Assembly: GCF_014203715.1 (NCBI RefSeq)
Contig: NZ_JACHJP010000014.1
Coordinates: 51,090-115,089 of the forward strand
Length of the DNA: 64,000 nucleotides
DNA from: Streptosporangium saharense
GTDB lineage: Bacteria > Actinomycetota > Actinomycetes > Streptosporangiales > Streptosporangiaceae
Direction of reading: 5' to 3'
The stretch's first letter is position 1. Each line of letters begins with the position of its first letter. Both the position numbers and the translations under genes were made by a program. Below the pieces are notes generated by a model that saw nothing but the letters and a program-made list of their open reading frames with translations, was not told the DNA's origin and ran no database searches. This document shows, one piece after another, positions 41,573-50,538 of the stretch.

Positions 41573-41941
41573 ATGGACCCAACCGTACTCACCGCGATCG
41601 TCACCGCTCTCGTCGGTGGCGCCGCGGGTGAGGTAGGCAAGAGCGCCTGGACCTCGCTGGTCACGCTGGCCAGGAACCGCTTCGGCAACGACTCCGGCGA
41701 GGTCGCCGCCCTTGAGGCGGCCACCGGCGACTCCTCGGAGGAGATCACCGGCATCCTCGTGGACCGCGCGGAGGCCGACCCCGCCTTCGCCGAGGAGCTG
41801 GCCGCCTGGACCCGGGAGACCGCCAAGGTCGTACGGCAGAGCCACGACGTCTCCAACACCATCGCCGGTGAGGCCACGATCCACGGGACGGTGATCCAGG
41901 CGGGCGACGTGTTCGGCTCGATCAACCTGGGACCGCGCTGA
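41573..41941 (+). CDS. Small hypothetical protein with NTIAGEATIHGTVIQAGDV-type motif
   Basis: 122 residues. The N-terminus has a weakly hydrophobic helix (VLTAIVTALVGGAAGEVGKS); the middle is acidic and Ala-rich. The end (residues about 93-119) is a short beta-prone Gly-rich motif with N-T-I-x-G and V-I-Q-A-G-D-V-x-G-S-I. This motif, as I remember it, is common in actinobacterial proteins linked to NACHT/STAND, TIR or protease effectors, but here no effector domain follows. The gene stands alone between the ArsR gene and the convergent P450. Confidence 0.7.
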   Translation: MDPTVLTAIVTALVGGAAGEVGKSAWTSLVTLARNRFGNDSGEVAALEAATGDSSEEITGILVDRAEADPAFAEELAAWTRETAKVVRQSHDVSNTIAGEATIHGTVIQAGDVFGSINLGPR

Positions 41942-41950
41942 CCTCCGGCT

Positions 41951-41976
41951 GTCTCCCCGGCCGTGGCCGGGGAGAC
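41951..41976. terminator. Bidirectional terminator hairpin
   Basis: A perfect 12-bp stem GTCTCCCCGGCC / GGCCGGGGAGAC with a GT loop, between convergent stops at 41941 and 41980. Confidence 0.85.
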
Positions 41977-41979
41977 ACC

Positions 41980-43170
41980 TCACCAGCGGACCGGTAGCTC
42001 CCGCAGCCCCCGGATGAACATGCCGCGCCGCCACACCAGTTCCCCGGCCGGTACGGCGAGCGCCAGCGTGGGGAAGCGTCCCAGCAGCGCCCCGAGGCCG
42101 ACGTGGATCTCGGCCCTGGCCAGGTGGGCGCCGGGGCAGAAGTGCCTGCCGTGCCCGAAGGCCAGGTGCGGGTTCGTCTCGCGGGCCGGGTCGAACCGTC
42201 CGGGCTCGGTGAACACCCCGGGGTCCCGGTTGGCGGCGTCGATCAGCGGCACCACCACCTCGCCCGCGCGCACCAGCGTGTCGCCGAGCCGTACGTCCTC
42301 CATGGCGACGTGCGGCGCGCCGCCGGTCGAGCCGAGCGCGTTCCAGCGCAGCATCTCCTCCACGGCCGGGACGAGCGCGTCCGGGTCGGCGCGCAGCCGG
42401 GCGGCCAGGGCCGGGTCCTGAAGGACCGTCAGCGCGCACATGGCGAGCTGGTTGCCGGTCGTCTCGTAGCCCGCCATCAGCAGCCCGGCGCCGAAGACCG
42501 CGATCTCCTCCACGCTGAGCCGTTCGGGCTCCGGCGCGGTCAGCAGCTCGGTCAGCAGGTCGTCACCCGGCCTGCCCGACGCGATCTCCCCCTGCCTGGC
42601 CGCGACCAGGGCGGTGAAGTAGCGTCCCGACGCGGCGTGCGCCTCGGCCACCTCCTCGGGGGCGAACCTGCTGGTCGACATCATCCTGTCCACCAGCGGG
42701 CGCAGCCGGGTCCGGTCCTCCCAGGGGATGCCGAGCGTCTTGGTGATGACGCGCAGCGCGAGCGGCACGGTGAAGCCGTCCACCAGGTCGACAGGCCGCC
42801 CGCCCTTCTCCAGGTCGTCGAGCAGTTCCTCGGCCAGCTCGCGCAGCCACGGCGTCTGCTGCCTGGCCCTGCGCGCGGTGAAGGCGTGCAGTACGGCCCG
42901 CCGCCTGCGGGTGTGCACCGGCGGGTCGCTGGTGGCCAGCGCCAGCGACTCCGGGGTGCGGGCGAACATCGGCCGCCCGGAGAAGGCCGCCCTGCTGAAG
43001 CGGTCGTCGGACAGCACCGCCCTGACCTCGGCGTAGCGGGAGACCAGCCGCGCCCGCCTGCCGTTCGACAGCGTCACCTCGGGCAGGCCGGGAAGGCCGA
43101 GCAGCTCCTCGTACTCCTTGGGCGGCCGGGCGTCCGGCCCCTCGGGGAAGGGGAAACGGTCGGTGGTCAT
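41980..43170 (-). CDS. Cytochrome P450
   Basis: 396 residues from the ATG at 43170, which overlaps the UbiA stop by 4 bp. The I-helix is GYETTG (usual AGxxTT with Tyr for His), E-x-x-R is in EEMLRW, and the heme loop is FGHGRHFCPGAHLARAE with the thiolate near Cys345. Soluble bacterial-type P450 using separate ferredoxin partners, none of which are in this operon. It is the last gene, so it is likely a late-stage oxidase of the pathway product. Confidence 0.95.
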   Translation of the reverse strand: MTTDRFPFPEGPDARPPKEYEELLGLPGLPEVTLSNGRRARLVSRYAEVRAVLSDDRFSRAAFSGRPMFARTPESLALATSDPPVHTRRRRAVLHAFTARRARQQTPWLRELAEELLDDLEKGGRPVDLVDGFTVPLALRVITKTLGIPWEDRTRLRPLVDRMMSTSRFAPEEVAEAHAASGRYFTALVAARQGEIASGRPGDDLLTELLTAPEPERLSVEEIAVFGAGLLMAGYETTGNQLAMCALTVLQDPALAARLRADPDALVPAVEEMLRWNALGSTGGAPHVAMEDVRLGDTLVRAGEVVVPLIDAANRDPGVFTEPGRFDPARETNPHLAFGHGRHFCPGAHLARAEIHVGLGALLGRFPTLALAVPAGELVWRRGMFIRGLRELPVRW

Positions 43171-44048
43171 CCGGTGTCCTTTCCGAGCAGGGCGACGACC
43201 AGGTAGAGGACGAAGCTGGCCAGCAGGAACAGCGCGGGCGGAAGCACCGGCCACCGTACGGCCCGGCCCCGCCAGAACCCGTTGGCGCCGAGGACCACGA
43301 AGCCCAGCGGCAGCACGACCAGCCACCCCCACGGCAGGGTGAACGTCAGCGCGACCACGACGGACACCACCGCGCTGACCACGGAGAGCACCGCAGTCCG
43401 CTGCACACCCCACGCCGTGACGTAGCTGCGTTCGCCGGGCCGCAGCTCCCTGGTCACCTTGCGGGCGAACTCCAGGTGGAGGTAGGCGGTCGCGGCGGTC
43501 AGCAGCGGCAGCACCGCGTGCCAGCTCGGCCCGAGGCCCGTCTGGTGCAGCACCCCGGCGTAGAGGTAGAGGTTGATCAGGATCTGCACCGGGAAGCTGA
43601 CCAGCAGCCCGGTCACCACGTCGTCGCCGGAGGGCCACCCCAGCAGCCGGTCGGCCGCGAGCACCAGCAGCGCGTACCCGAGCTGCGCGGCCAGCGCGAC
43701 CAGGGCGATCCCCCGCCCGGCGTTGAGCACGAGCAGCACCACGACGCCGACCCCGATGAGGACCGCCAAATCACTCACCCGGACGGCGCCGCTCGGCAAC
43801 GGTCTGCCCGGGTTGTGCTCGCGGTCGTAGTCGAGGTCCCTGATGTCGTCAAGCGCCCGCATCAGCAGCAGGTCGATCGCGAACGTCAGCGCCGCGACCA
43901 GGACACCGACGTCGGGACGCCAGCCGGTGACGCGCGGGTCGGCCAGCGTGAACAGCGCCGTGACGCCGACGGCCCAGCTGATCCCGTAGGGAAGGTAGAA
44001 GGCGGGCGGATAGCTGCCCAGCACGTATCTCCCGAGGCGGCCGATCAC
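43167..44048 (-). CDS. UbiA-family membrane prenyltransferase
   Basis: 293 residues from the GTG at 44048 that overlaps the stop of the preceding gene. About eight to nine spans. The first Asp-rich motif is RALDDIRDLDYDRE (D-x-x-D-x-x-x-D type) near residues 65-78, followed by NPGRPLPSG, typical of the UbiA family. The second motif (YLHLEFARKVTRE) has Glu and Lys where many relatives have Asp pairs. The enzyme transfers an isoprenyl chain to an acceptor at the membrane. It lies in the AfsA-like operon. Confidence 0.9.
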   Translation of the reverse strand: MIGRLGRYVLGSYPPAFYLPYGISWAVGVTALFTLADPRVTGWRPDVGVLVAALTFAIDLLLMRALDDIRDLDYDREHNPGRPLPSGAVRVSDLAVLIGVGVVVLLVLNAGRGIALVALAAQLGYALLVLAADRLLGWPSGDDVVTGLLVSFPVQILINLYLYAGVLHQTGLGPSWHAVLPLLTAATAYLHLEFARKVTRELRPGERSYVTAWGVQRTAVLSVVSAVVSVVVALTFTLPWGWLVVLPLGFVVLGANGFWRGRAVRWPVLPPALFLLASFVLYLVVALLGKDTG

Positions 44049-46729
44049 TCTTCCTCCAGGATGCGTACGGTTCCCGAGGCGCCGTCGAGCTCGATGAGGG
44101 CGTCGTCGGGGATGCGGGTCGTCGCCCCGGCGACCGCGACGACGGTCGGCACCCCGAGGAGCCTGCCGGTGATGGCGGTGTGGGACAGCAGCGTGCCGCG
44201 TTCGACGACAAGTCCCCTGGCCGCGCTCATCAGGAACAGCCAGCCGGGGTCGGTCTCCCTGGCGACGAGGATCCTGTCCTGGCACGACTCGGGGGGAACC
44301 GAGGGGTGCAGCACGACCTTGGCGCGGGCCCGCACGAGCCCGGCGCTCGACGCGAGGCCGCGCAGCAGCCGGGGGTCACCCTCCGTGGTCTGGGGCTCCG
44401 GTCTTCGGTCGAAGGCGTCCCTGGCGAGGCCCTCTCCGGTGAGCAGCCGGGACGGCGGGGCGGGCAGGGTCTCGTTGAACTCCCGCTCCTTCCTGCGGTG
44501 CGCGGCCAGCGGACGCAGGTCGGCGCCGGGCAGCGTGCCCTCGAAGGCGCCGAGCACCTCCTGCACGGTCAGGTCGACGACGTCGTCCGCCCGGTCGAGA
44601 TGACCCTGTTTGGCCAGTTCGTCCCCCAGCCGGAACAGCACTCCTCGGGACAGGCCGTACAGCTCGGTGCGGCAGAACCGGGTGTCCTCGCGCGCCTTGG
44701 CCAGCCCGCGCAGTGCCGCCGCCAGTAGCCGCAACGCCGTACGGCGCAGCAGCCCCGGGCAGCGCTCGCGCAGCTCCCGCTCGGCCTCCCCGCGGACCCG
44801 CCGCTCCTCGGCCCGGCTCGCGGCGACCGTACGGCCCTGCCTGACGAAGGGGCGGACCATGTCGAGCACCGTCCACGGCCGCTGCCTCGGGGTGGGCTCC
44901 TCAAGCTTGAGGTCACCGGCCGCGCGGTCGCCGTAGCGGCGCAGGTGCGCGGTGGCAGCCCCGGCGACGGCGGAGCCGTACCGGCCCTCGACCAGCTCCT
45001 CCCAGACCTGCCTGGCGTCCTCGGGCCGTTCGGCGGCGAGCACCCGTTCGCGGGCGGGGCCGTTGGCGCCGACCAGCTCGGCAAGGGCGATGGCGGAGCG
45101 CAGCGCGGCCAGCGAGCGGTTGTCCGGGCCGCCGGAGAGCAGGCCGAGCATCAGGGCGTGGCCGTCCTGCCCGGCCCAGCGGCGCAGCAGCCGGGCGAGG
45201 GTGCCCGCGACCAGCATGCTGAAGACGCTGTTGGTCAGCGTGACGCCCCAGCGCACCGCGACCTGCGCCCACAGCCTCCGGTAGAAGGTGACCAGTTCGG
45301 CGGGCTCGGCGTGCTCGATCCGCCCGTGGGCCTCGGCGGCGACGCCGTCCCACCAGGTCAGGAACTCGCGCACGTCGCGGGGGTGGCGCAGCGCCCTGCG
45401 GACCAGCCCCGGGGCGATCCACAGCGCCCGCAGCGGCCAGCCGGGGCGGGGCGGGACGGCGCCGGGGTCGTCGGCCAGCCCCATGGAGTGCTCCCACCAC
45501 CCCCTGACGAACTCGAAGACCGGCAGCCTGCCGTGCAGGGCGTACCACGCGTCGAGGCGGTAGAAGACCCGCCCGTCCACCATGCCGACCATCCGCTCCA
45601 GGTGGTGCCTGTCGCGGCGCAGCGACCGTTCGGGCACGCCCATCCGCCGGTAGAGGTCGCTGAAGATCCACCGGTAGAAGTCGCGGGCCAGGGAGTAGGT
45701 CAGCGCCCCGGACACGCCCGGGTAGCTCTCGGTGATGTTGTGGTTGCTCCACAGCACCTGCCGGGTCTGCGGTCTGCTCTCGGGGGGCGCCGCCATCGGC
45801 CTGGCCTGCACCACGTGCAGCCGCCCGTCCTCGGTGAAGGTGCCCTCCACATCCTGTGGACAGCCGAAGTGCCGTTCGATCCCGGTGACGGCCTCGACGA
45901 TCCTGGCGACCTGGTCGCGGTCGAGCACCGGCCGCCCGGCCAGCTCGTCGGGTACGGCCAGCAGCGCGAGTTCGCCGGAGCCGTCGTCGCCGGGCGGGCC
46001 GACCATCCGGTGCTTGCGGACCGTCCGCTCGGTCACCTCGCCGGTGGCGTGGCTGACGAAGAAGTGGTCCACGTCGGCCTTCTCCTGCACCACGCCCTCG
46101 CCGATCCCGAGGGCCGCGGCGATCACGTGCCGGGCGGAGCCGTCCCGGGGGTCACGGCTGAAGGCCACGAAGGACCGGGTCCCCGGCACCATCCGCTGCA
46201 CGCCGACCGCGACGCGCGTCGCCGTGGGGTCGGCGCCCGCGCGCAGTCGGTACAGCACGGCCTCGGGCTTGTAGGCGGAGGCCCAGCAGTCCACGATGCG
46301 GGCCAGCAGGTCACGGCGCGGCACGTACAGGAAGCTGTCGCTCATCCCGGCGAACGGGTCGGCGGCGTCGTCCTCCCCGGTCAGCCCCTCGGCGGCCACC
46401 ACGCACGCCCGCACGGCCGCCAGCCCGTCGGGGCCGATGACCTCGTCGAACGCGGCGAGCGCCGCCTCGGCAAGCTCCCCGGGGACGGCCAACCGGGCCA
46501 CTTCGGCGGTCGCGGCCTCCCCCCACGCCTTCACCGCCCCGGCGTCTCCCAGTGGCGGTACGGCGGGCAGCCCGTCGCGGACCTTCCCCACAACCAGGTC
46601 GAACGCCTCGGCGGGCAGGCAGTACAGCGGCGGCACCGGCAGCCCGGCCAGCCGCATGGACTCCAGCCTGGCGAACTTGTTGCCGACCCGCGTCACGTCG
46701 TGGAGGTCAACCCGCAGCACGAGGCTCAC
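44045..46729 (-). CDS. PEP-synthase-like / PEP-utilising phosphotransferase
   Basis: 894 residues, GTG start at 46729 overlapping the nitroreductase stop. The N-terminal ATP-grasp (pyruvate phosphate dikinase N) domain has GNKFARLESMRLAGLPVPPL and QRMVPGTRSFVAFSRDP. The long middle linker is unlike standard PEP synthase. The C-terminal swivelling phosphohistidine domain has GTLLSHTAITGRLLGVP with the catalytic His. The usual SSA-type motif in the ATP-binding part is altered. Such enzymes make PEP or phosphorylate a small molecule (rifampin phosphotransferase type). In this operon it may phosphorylate a pathway intermediate. Confidence 0.87.
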   Translation of the reverse strand: MSLVLRVDLHDVTRVGNKFARLESMRLAGLPVPPLYCLPAEAFDLVVGKVRDGLPAVPPLGDAGAVKAWGEAATAEVARLAVPGELAEAALAAFDEVIGPDGLAAVRACVVAAEGLTGEDDAADPFAGMSDSFLYVPRRDLLARIVDCWASAYKPEAVLYRLRAGADPTATRVAVGVQRMVPGTRSFVAFSRDPRDGSARHVIAAALGIGEGVVQEKADVDHFFVSHATGEVTERTVRKHRMVGPPGDDGSGELALLAVPDELAGRPVLDRDQVARIVEAVTGIERHFGCPQDVEGTFTEDGRLHVVQARPMAAPPESRPQTRQVLWSNHNITESYPGVSGALTYSLARDFYRWIFSDLYRRMGVPERSLRRDRHHLERMVGMVDGRVFYRLDAWYALHGRLPVFEFVRGWWEHSMGLADDPGAVPPRPGWPLRALWIAPGLVRRALRHPRDVREFLTWWDGVAAEAHGRIEHAEPAELVTFYRRLWAQVAVRWGVTLTNSVFSMLVAGTLARLLRRWAGQDGHALMLGLLSGGPDNRSLAALRSAIALAELVGANGPARERVLAAERPEDARQVWEELVEGRYGSAVAGAATAHLRRYGDRAAGDLKLEEPTPRQRPWTVLDMVRPFVRQGRTVAASRAEERRVRGEAERELRERCPGLLRRTALRLLAAALRGLAKAREDTRFCRTELYGLSRGVLFRLGDELAKQGHLDRADDVVDLTVQEVLGAFEGTLPGADLRPLAAHRRKEREFNETLPAPPSRLLTGEGLARDAFDRRPEPQTTEGDPRLLRGLASSAGLVRARAKVVLHPSVPPESCQDRILVARETDPGWLFLMSAARGLVVERGTLLSHTAITGRLLGVPTVVAVAGATTRIPDDALIELDGASGTVRILEEE

Positions 46730-47376
46730 GAGCGCCTCCCCTTCCAGCCGTCGATGTGCAGGACCTCCTCAAGGGGCAGGCGGGGACCGGGTTTGTAGAC
46801 GGTCTTGAGACCGTGGGCTGTCGGCAGCAGGCCGCCCTGGCGCACGTTCGGCGGCAGGCCGAGCAGCTCGGCCGCCTCCCGCTCCCGGTCGAGGTGGACG
46901 CTGGTCCAGGTCGTGGCCAGGCCCCGGCTGCGGGCGGCCAGCGCGTAACTCCACATGGCGGGCAGCAGGGAGGCCCACAGCCCGGCCTGGTTGCCCTCGG
47001 GGAGACGCTCGTCGGCGAGTTCGAGGCAGGGGACGACGAGCACCGGGATGCGGTGGAGCCGTTCGGCCAGGTCGCGGCCGTCGATCGCCATCCGCCGGGT
47101 GCGCGGGTCCAGCTCGTCGAGACGGGCGAGCAGGGACGCGCTGCGTTCGAGGAAGGCACGGCGGTAGACGTCGGCGATCCCGGCCCGCACGTCGGGGTCG
47201 GTCAGCACGATCCAGCGCCAGCGCTGCCCGTTGGAGCCGTTGGGGGCTTGTAATGCCAGCCGCAGGCACTCCTTGACCAGTTCCAGATCGACCGGCCTGG
47301 TGTCGTCGAGGCCGCGCCGTACGGCACGGGTGGTGGTGAGGAGTTCGTCGCAGGTGAGGTCGGGGCGCACGCTCAC
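46726..47376 (-). CDS. Nitroreductase-family flavoprotein
   Basis: 216 residues from the GTG at 47376, which overlaps the stop of the methyltransferase gene by 4 bp. The nitroreductase fold landmarks are RAVRRGL (FMN phosphate-binding Arg pair), APNGSNGQRWRWIVL, and the later GLATTWTSVHLD and GLPPNVRQG segments. It uses FMN and NAD(P)H to reduce nitro groups, enones or quinones. An AfsA pathway needs a reductase for the butenolide double bond, so it may serve here as that reductase. Confidence 0.87.
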   Translation of the reverse strand: MSVRPDLTCDELLTTTRAVRRGLDDTRPVDLELVKECLRLALQAPNGSNGQRWRWIVLTDPDVRAGIADVYRRAFLERSASLLARLDELDPRTRRMAIDGRDLAERLHRIPVLVVPCLELADERLPEGNQAGLWASLLPAMWSYALAARSRGLATTWTSVHLDREREAAELLGLPPNVRQGGLLPTAHGLKTVYKPGPRLPLEEVLHIDGWKGRRS

Positions 47377-48041
47377 CACAGCCCGGGGACGAGACGGGGG
47401 TGGCCGGTGGCGTAGTCGCGGTAGGCGGGGATGGCGAGCAGTTCGCGCTCCTCGACGTGGATGCGCCTGGCGATGGCCAGGACCAGCACGACCAGCAGCG
47501 CCACGCTGAACGGGTTGAGGAAGAACAGCACGAGGCCGGTGTGTCCGAGCAGCATGCCCGCGTAGGCGGGGTGGCGGACCACCCGGTAGGGCCCGGTGCG
47601 GACGATCACGTGGTCGTCGCGGCGGATCACGTGGTGGGAGTAGAACTGCCCGAGCGTGCGCATCGCGATCTGCCGCAGCGCCACCCCGGCGACGAACAGC
47701 AGCGCGGGCAGTACGGCGAGCGGGGTCAGCCGCTGCCAGGGGAACGGCCCGAGGAACGCCGCGGCGATCACGGCGACCCTGGCGCCCCCGTAGAACAGCA
47801 GGGTCGCGACCTCGCGGGGCGGCGCGGACGGCCTGCGGAAGGTGACGGGCGTCTCCAGGCCGACCCAGACCAGGTTGGCCACGGCGAAGACGACGGCGGC
47901 CAGGTGGGCCGGTTCCGCCGCCTGCCCGAGGTGCACGACCAGTCCGGCGACGTTGGCGGTCACCGCGGCCAGGAACAGCACGGGGATGATGTAGCCGGTC
48001 CACGCCCTGGGGGTGGCCGGGGAGAGGGGGGTGCCGCTCAC
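47373..48041 (-). CDS. ICMT/PEMT-like membrane methyltransferase
   Basis: 222 residues, GTG start overlapping the AfsA-like stop. Five to six spans, then the family motif GPYRVVRHPAYAGMLLGHTGLVL and RIHVEERELLAIPAYRDYA, hallmark of isoprenylcysteine carboxylmethyltransferase and phospholipid methyltransferase relatives. It probably methylates a lipid-like or prenylated product at the membrane with S-adenosylmethionine. Next to UbiA in the same operon this makes a prenylated, methylated product plausible. Confidence 0.87.
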   Translation of the reverse strand: MSGTPLSPATPRAWTGYIIPVLFLAAVTANVAGLVVHLGQAAEPAHLAAVVFAVANLVWVGLETPVTFRRPSAPPREVATLLFYGGARVAVIAAAFLGPFPWQRLTPLAVLPALLFVAGVALRQIAMRTLGQFYSHHVIRRDDHVIVRTGPYRVVRHPAYAGMLLGHTGLVLFFLNPFSVALLVVLVLAIARRIHVEERELLAIPAYRDYATGHPRLVPGLW

Positions 48042-48934
48042 GCCTGTTCTCCGTTCTGGCGGATCCGCTGGTAGGAGGCCGGGCTGAGAGCCCTCGACCC
48101 GTAGGACAGCGCGCCGACCGGCGTCCCGTCCCCGGTGACGACGGTGAGGTCGAAGACGCCGCGGTTGCCCCGGGGCGGCTGGGTGCGCCAGCGCAGGGTG
48201 AGCGGTTCGGCGCGCGGCGGCGCGGCGGGCAGGTCGGCGGCCAGTCTGAGCCAGAGCATCACGGCGTCGCGGGGCCGTTCGTGCGCCAGGTGGCTGGCGG
48301 CGGTGGCGAGCTGCCGCCCCGCCTCGACCATCTCCTCAAGGCCGTAGTGCTCGGGGCCGTACCTGAGCAGGAAGTGGCCGGTCGGCGGGGAGACGAGCGG
48401 CACCTCGTACTCCTCGCCGGAGCCCTCGTCGAGGATCGCCGGTTCGCCGATCAGCACGTTCCTCGGGTCGGCGCGGTGGGCGAGCCCGGCCTCGATGGGC
48501 ACCGCCTCGGCTGTTTCCCCGGCCTGGGGCACCGTGGCGGGCTGCTCCTGTGCCAGCTCGATGGTGCCGGCGCACACGGCCTCCTCCTCCTGGAGTGCCA
48601 GTACGGCCCACGTCCCCCGCTCGCCGGAGGGGTCGGGACCGGCGAGCAGGCTGACCTCGGGGCCGAGTTCGCACATCTTCGTGAACTCAAGGGACAGGCG
48701 GACCCGGTGTTCCCGTGACAGGACCCTGTGGTCGCGCAGCAGGTCGAGCAGTCCGGTCACCAGCAGCATGCCGGGGACGTGGTCGAGGGGGTGGTCGAAG
48801 AAGAAAGGGTGCTCCTGGTCCACACGCAGGGCGGCGCCGTACTGTCCTGGCCGCCCCTCAGCCGGAGTGATGACGTTCAGCCAGTCCGACGCGGGCGCGC
48901 CGAACGACGTGCCCAGATGTTGATGGGATACCAA
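48038..48934 (-). CDS. AfsA-related double-hotdog protein
   Basis: 298 residues. A TTG at 48934 is chosen: GGAGG lies 8 nt upstream, and VSHQHLG follows. The N-terminal hotdog carries HPFFFDHPLDHVPGMLLV (AfsA signature) near residue 42. The second half has HFLLRYGPEHYGLEEMVEAGRQLATAASHLAH near residues 190-220. Classical AfsA, which condenses a beta-ketoacyl group with dihydroxyacetone phosphate on the way to gamma-butyrolactones, has these two motifs in the other order as I remember it. This is probably a related subfamily, not the standard butyrolactone synthase. First gene of a six-gene coupled operon. Confidence 0.83.
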   Translation of the reverse strand: MVSHQHLGTSFGAPASDWLNVITPAEGRPGQYGAALRVDQEHPFFFDHPLDHVPGMLLVTGLLDLLRDHRVLSREHRVRLSLEFTKMCELGPEVSLLAGPDPSGERGTWAVLALQEEEAVCAGTIELAQEQPATVPQAGETAEAVPIEAGLAHRADPRNVLIGEPAILDEGSGEEYEVPLVSPPTGHFLLRYGPEHYGLEEMVEAGRQLATAASHLAHERPRDAVMLWLRLAADLPAAPPRAEPLTLRWRTQPPRGNRGVFDLTVVTGDGTPVGALSYGSRALSPASYQRIRQNGEQA

Positions 48935-49680
48935 TGAACAAACCTCCAGCGTGGAGTGCGGTGAACAGGGTCAGGCGAATACGGCGGCCCGAAAAAGGCG
49001 CCACCGCCAATCGAAAAACCCTCCGATCTCCCGGTATGCGCGACCGAAACCGCGGACACGGTTCGACCAATTCGTGAGCCGATCCTTATCGCCTGATTCG
49101 GGCCGCGCATCTTCCAAATTGCTCTATTTCGGAGAATATGTTGACAGTGCCCGTTTGGAATAGATCTGTCGTGTTACCTGGGGAAAGACGGTGGTTGCGA
49201 CATCCCTAAACATCCGAAACCCGGACATAGGTCACGAAAGTATGTTTTTTGGCCATCCTTCGGGGTGTGCCGGGCATCTCCCAGCCCTCAGGAGCCTCAC
49301 CGACCCCCGTCAGCCCCGAGGACGAGGAGAGCGACGCCCCCGTCACGCGTCGCGATATCGGAAAGGCCGGGAAAGGGAAATCGCCCGCCCGAATACCCGG
49401 GGAAAGCGGCGGTTCCACGGGAGGGCACGCGATGCCCTGTCGGGCATTTCCCAAGGTCAGCGCAACCTCAATCACGAAATATCCGCCAGGGGGCCTCTTC
49501 TGGCCAGAGAAAGCGTGTCATTGGACATTCAGCTCGTATGTTCGGATGTTACGGTGAGGGTGTTTTCGGTCGCCCCGTCTCGACGAAGCGGAAGCGGACC
49601 GGCTTTCCCCGAGGGGAGAACGCCGCCCCGCCGGCGAAACGCCTTTCACGAACCCCCCGCGCGAAAACATGGAGGCAGAC
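48935..49680. other. Long intergenic region upstream of the AfsA-like operon
   Basis: About 750 bp with lower GC and no frame of convincing codon use on either strand. It holds the promoter of the AfsA-like operon (minus) and of the DinB-type gene (plus). AACCG-CGGACA-CGGTT (49048-49063) is a palindrome that could bind a TetR-type regulator; TTGACA occurs at 49140. Two further AT-rich spots (about 49225-49250 and 49525-49560) contain TATGTT. No regulator gene is adjacent. Confidence 0.5.
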
Positions 49681-50532
49681 GTGGCCGCGCCCATCACCCA
49701 GGACCAGTGGAAGACCGTCCGCGCCTCCCTCAGGCGGGTCGGTGACCGGTTCATCGAGCTTGTCGTCTCGGCGCCGGACTCCCGCGCCGAGGTGACCCCG
49801 GGGTGGTCGGTCTCCGACACCGCGGCCCACCTGACCGTCGTCGCCTGGCTCTACACCTCCCTGGTGCGGCCCGAGGAGGTGCCCAACCCGTTCCCGTCCC
49901 TGCGGGGGCGCCTCGACGACATCACCGTTGACGACATCGACGACTTCAACGACCTGACGCTGCGCGACTTCACCGAGCGCGACCCGCGCAAGCTCACCGA
50001 GCTGCTGAGCACCCACATCGACGACCTGCTCGACTCGACCGAGGACCTCGACCCCGCCCAGCCGATCCCCTGGCTCGGCGGCTCCCGCGTCCCGGTCGCC
50101 GGGATCGTCGCCCACCTGCTCAACGAGCTGCTGCTGCACGGCCACGACATAGGGCGCGCCCTGGACAGGCCGTGGCGGATCGCCTCGCGGGACGCTGCCT
50201 TCTTCGTCGAGCTGTTCATGGTCGGGGTCGTCCGCAACGGCTCCGGACGGCTGCTGGAGACCGGCCAGCCCCGGTCTGAACGCCCGATCGCCGTCGAGTT
50301 CCGCTCGCCGTACATCACCACCGTGACGCTGGTCCTGCACGAGGGCCGGGTGACGCTCGGGGAGCCGGGCCTGGCGCCGGACGTGCGGGTGGGCTTCGAC
50401 CCGGCGGTCTTCAACCTGATGATGTTCGGCAGGATCGGCAAACTGAGGGCCATGCTCAGCGGCCGGGTGACGATCGGGGGTCCCCGCCCCTGGCTGCTGC
50501 CCGCCTTCCTGCGCGTTGTGCACATGCCCTGA
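49681..50532 (+). CDS. Mycothiol-dependent maleylpyruvate isomerase-family (DinB-type) protein
   Basis: 283 residues from the GTG at 49681 with GGAGG five nt upstream; the ATG at 49669 lacks a site. The DinB helical bundle includes VTPGWSVSDTAAHLTVVAWL near residue 40 and HLLNELLLHGHDIGRAL near 150, giving three metal-binding His/Asp positions. The last 100 residues look SCP2-like (VTLVLHEGRVTLGEP). These enzymes depend on mycothiol or similar thiols; function here unknown. It converges with the ABC operon. Confidence 0.83.
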   Translation: MAAPITQDQWKTVRASLRRVGDRFIELVVSAPDSRAEVTPGWSVSDTAAHLTVVAWLYTSLVRPEEVPNPFPSLRGRLDDITVDDIDDFNDLTLRDFTERDPRKLTELLSTHIDDLLDSTEDLDPAQPIPWLGGSRVPVAGIVAHLLNELLLHGHDIGRALDRPWRIASRDAAFFVELFMVGVVRNGSGRLLETGQPRSERPIAVEFRSPYITTVTLVLHEGRVTLGEPGLAPDVRVGFDPAVFNLMMFGRIGKLRAMLSGRVTIGGPRPWLLPAFLRVVHMP

Positions 50533-50538
50533 CGCGGG

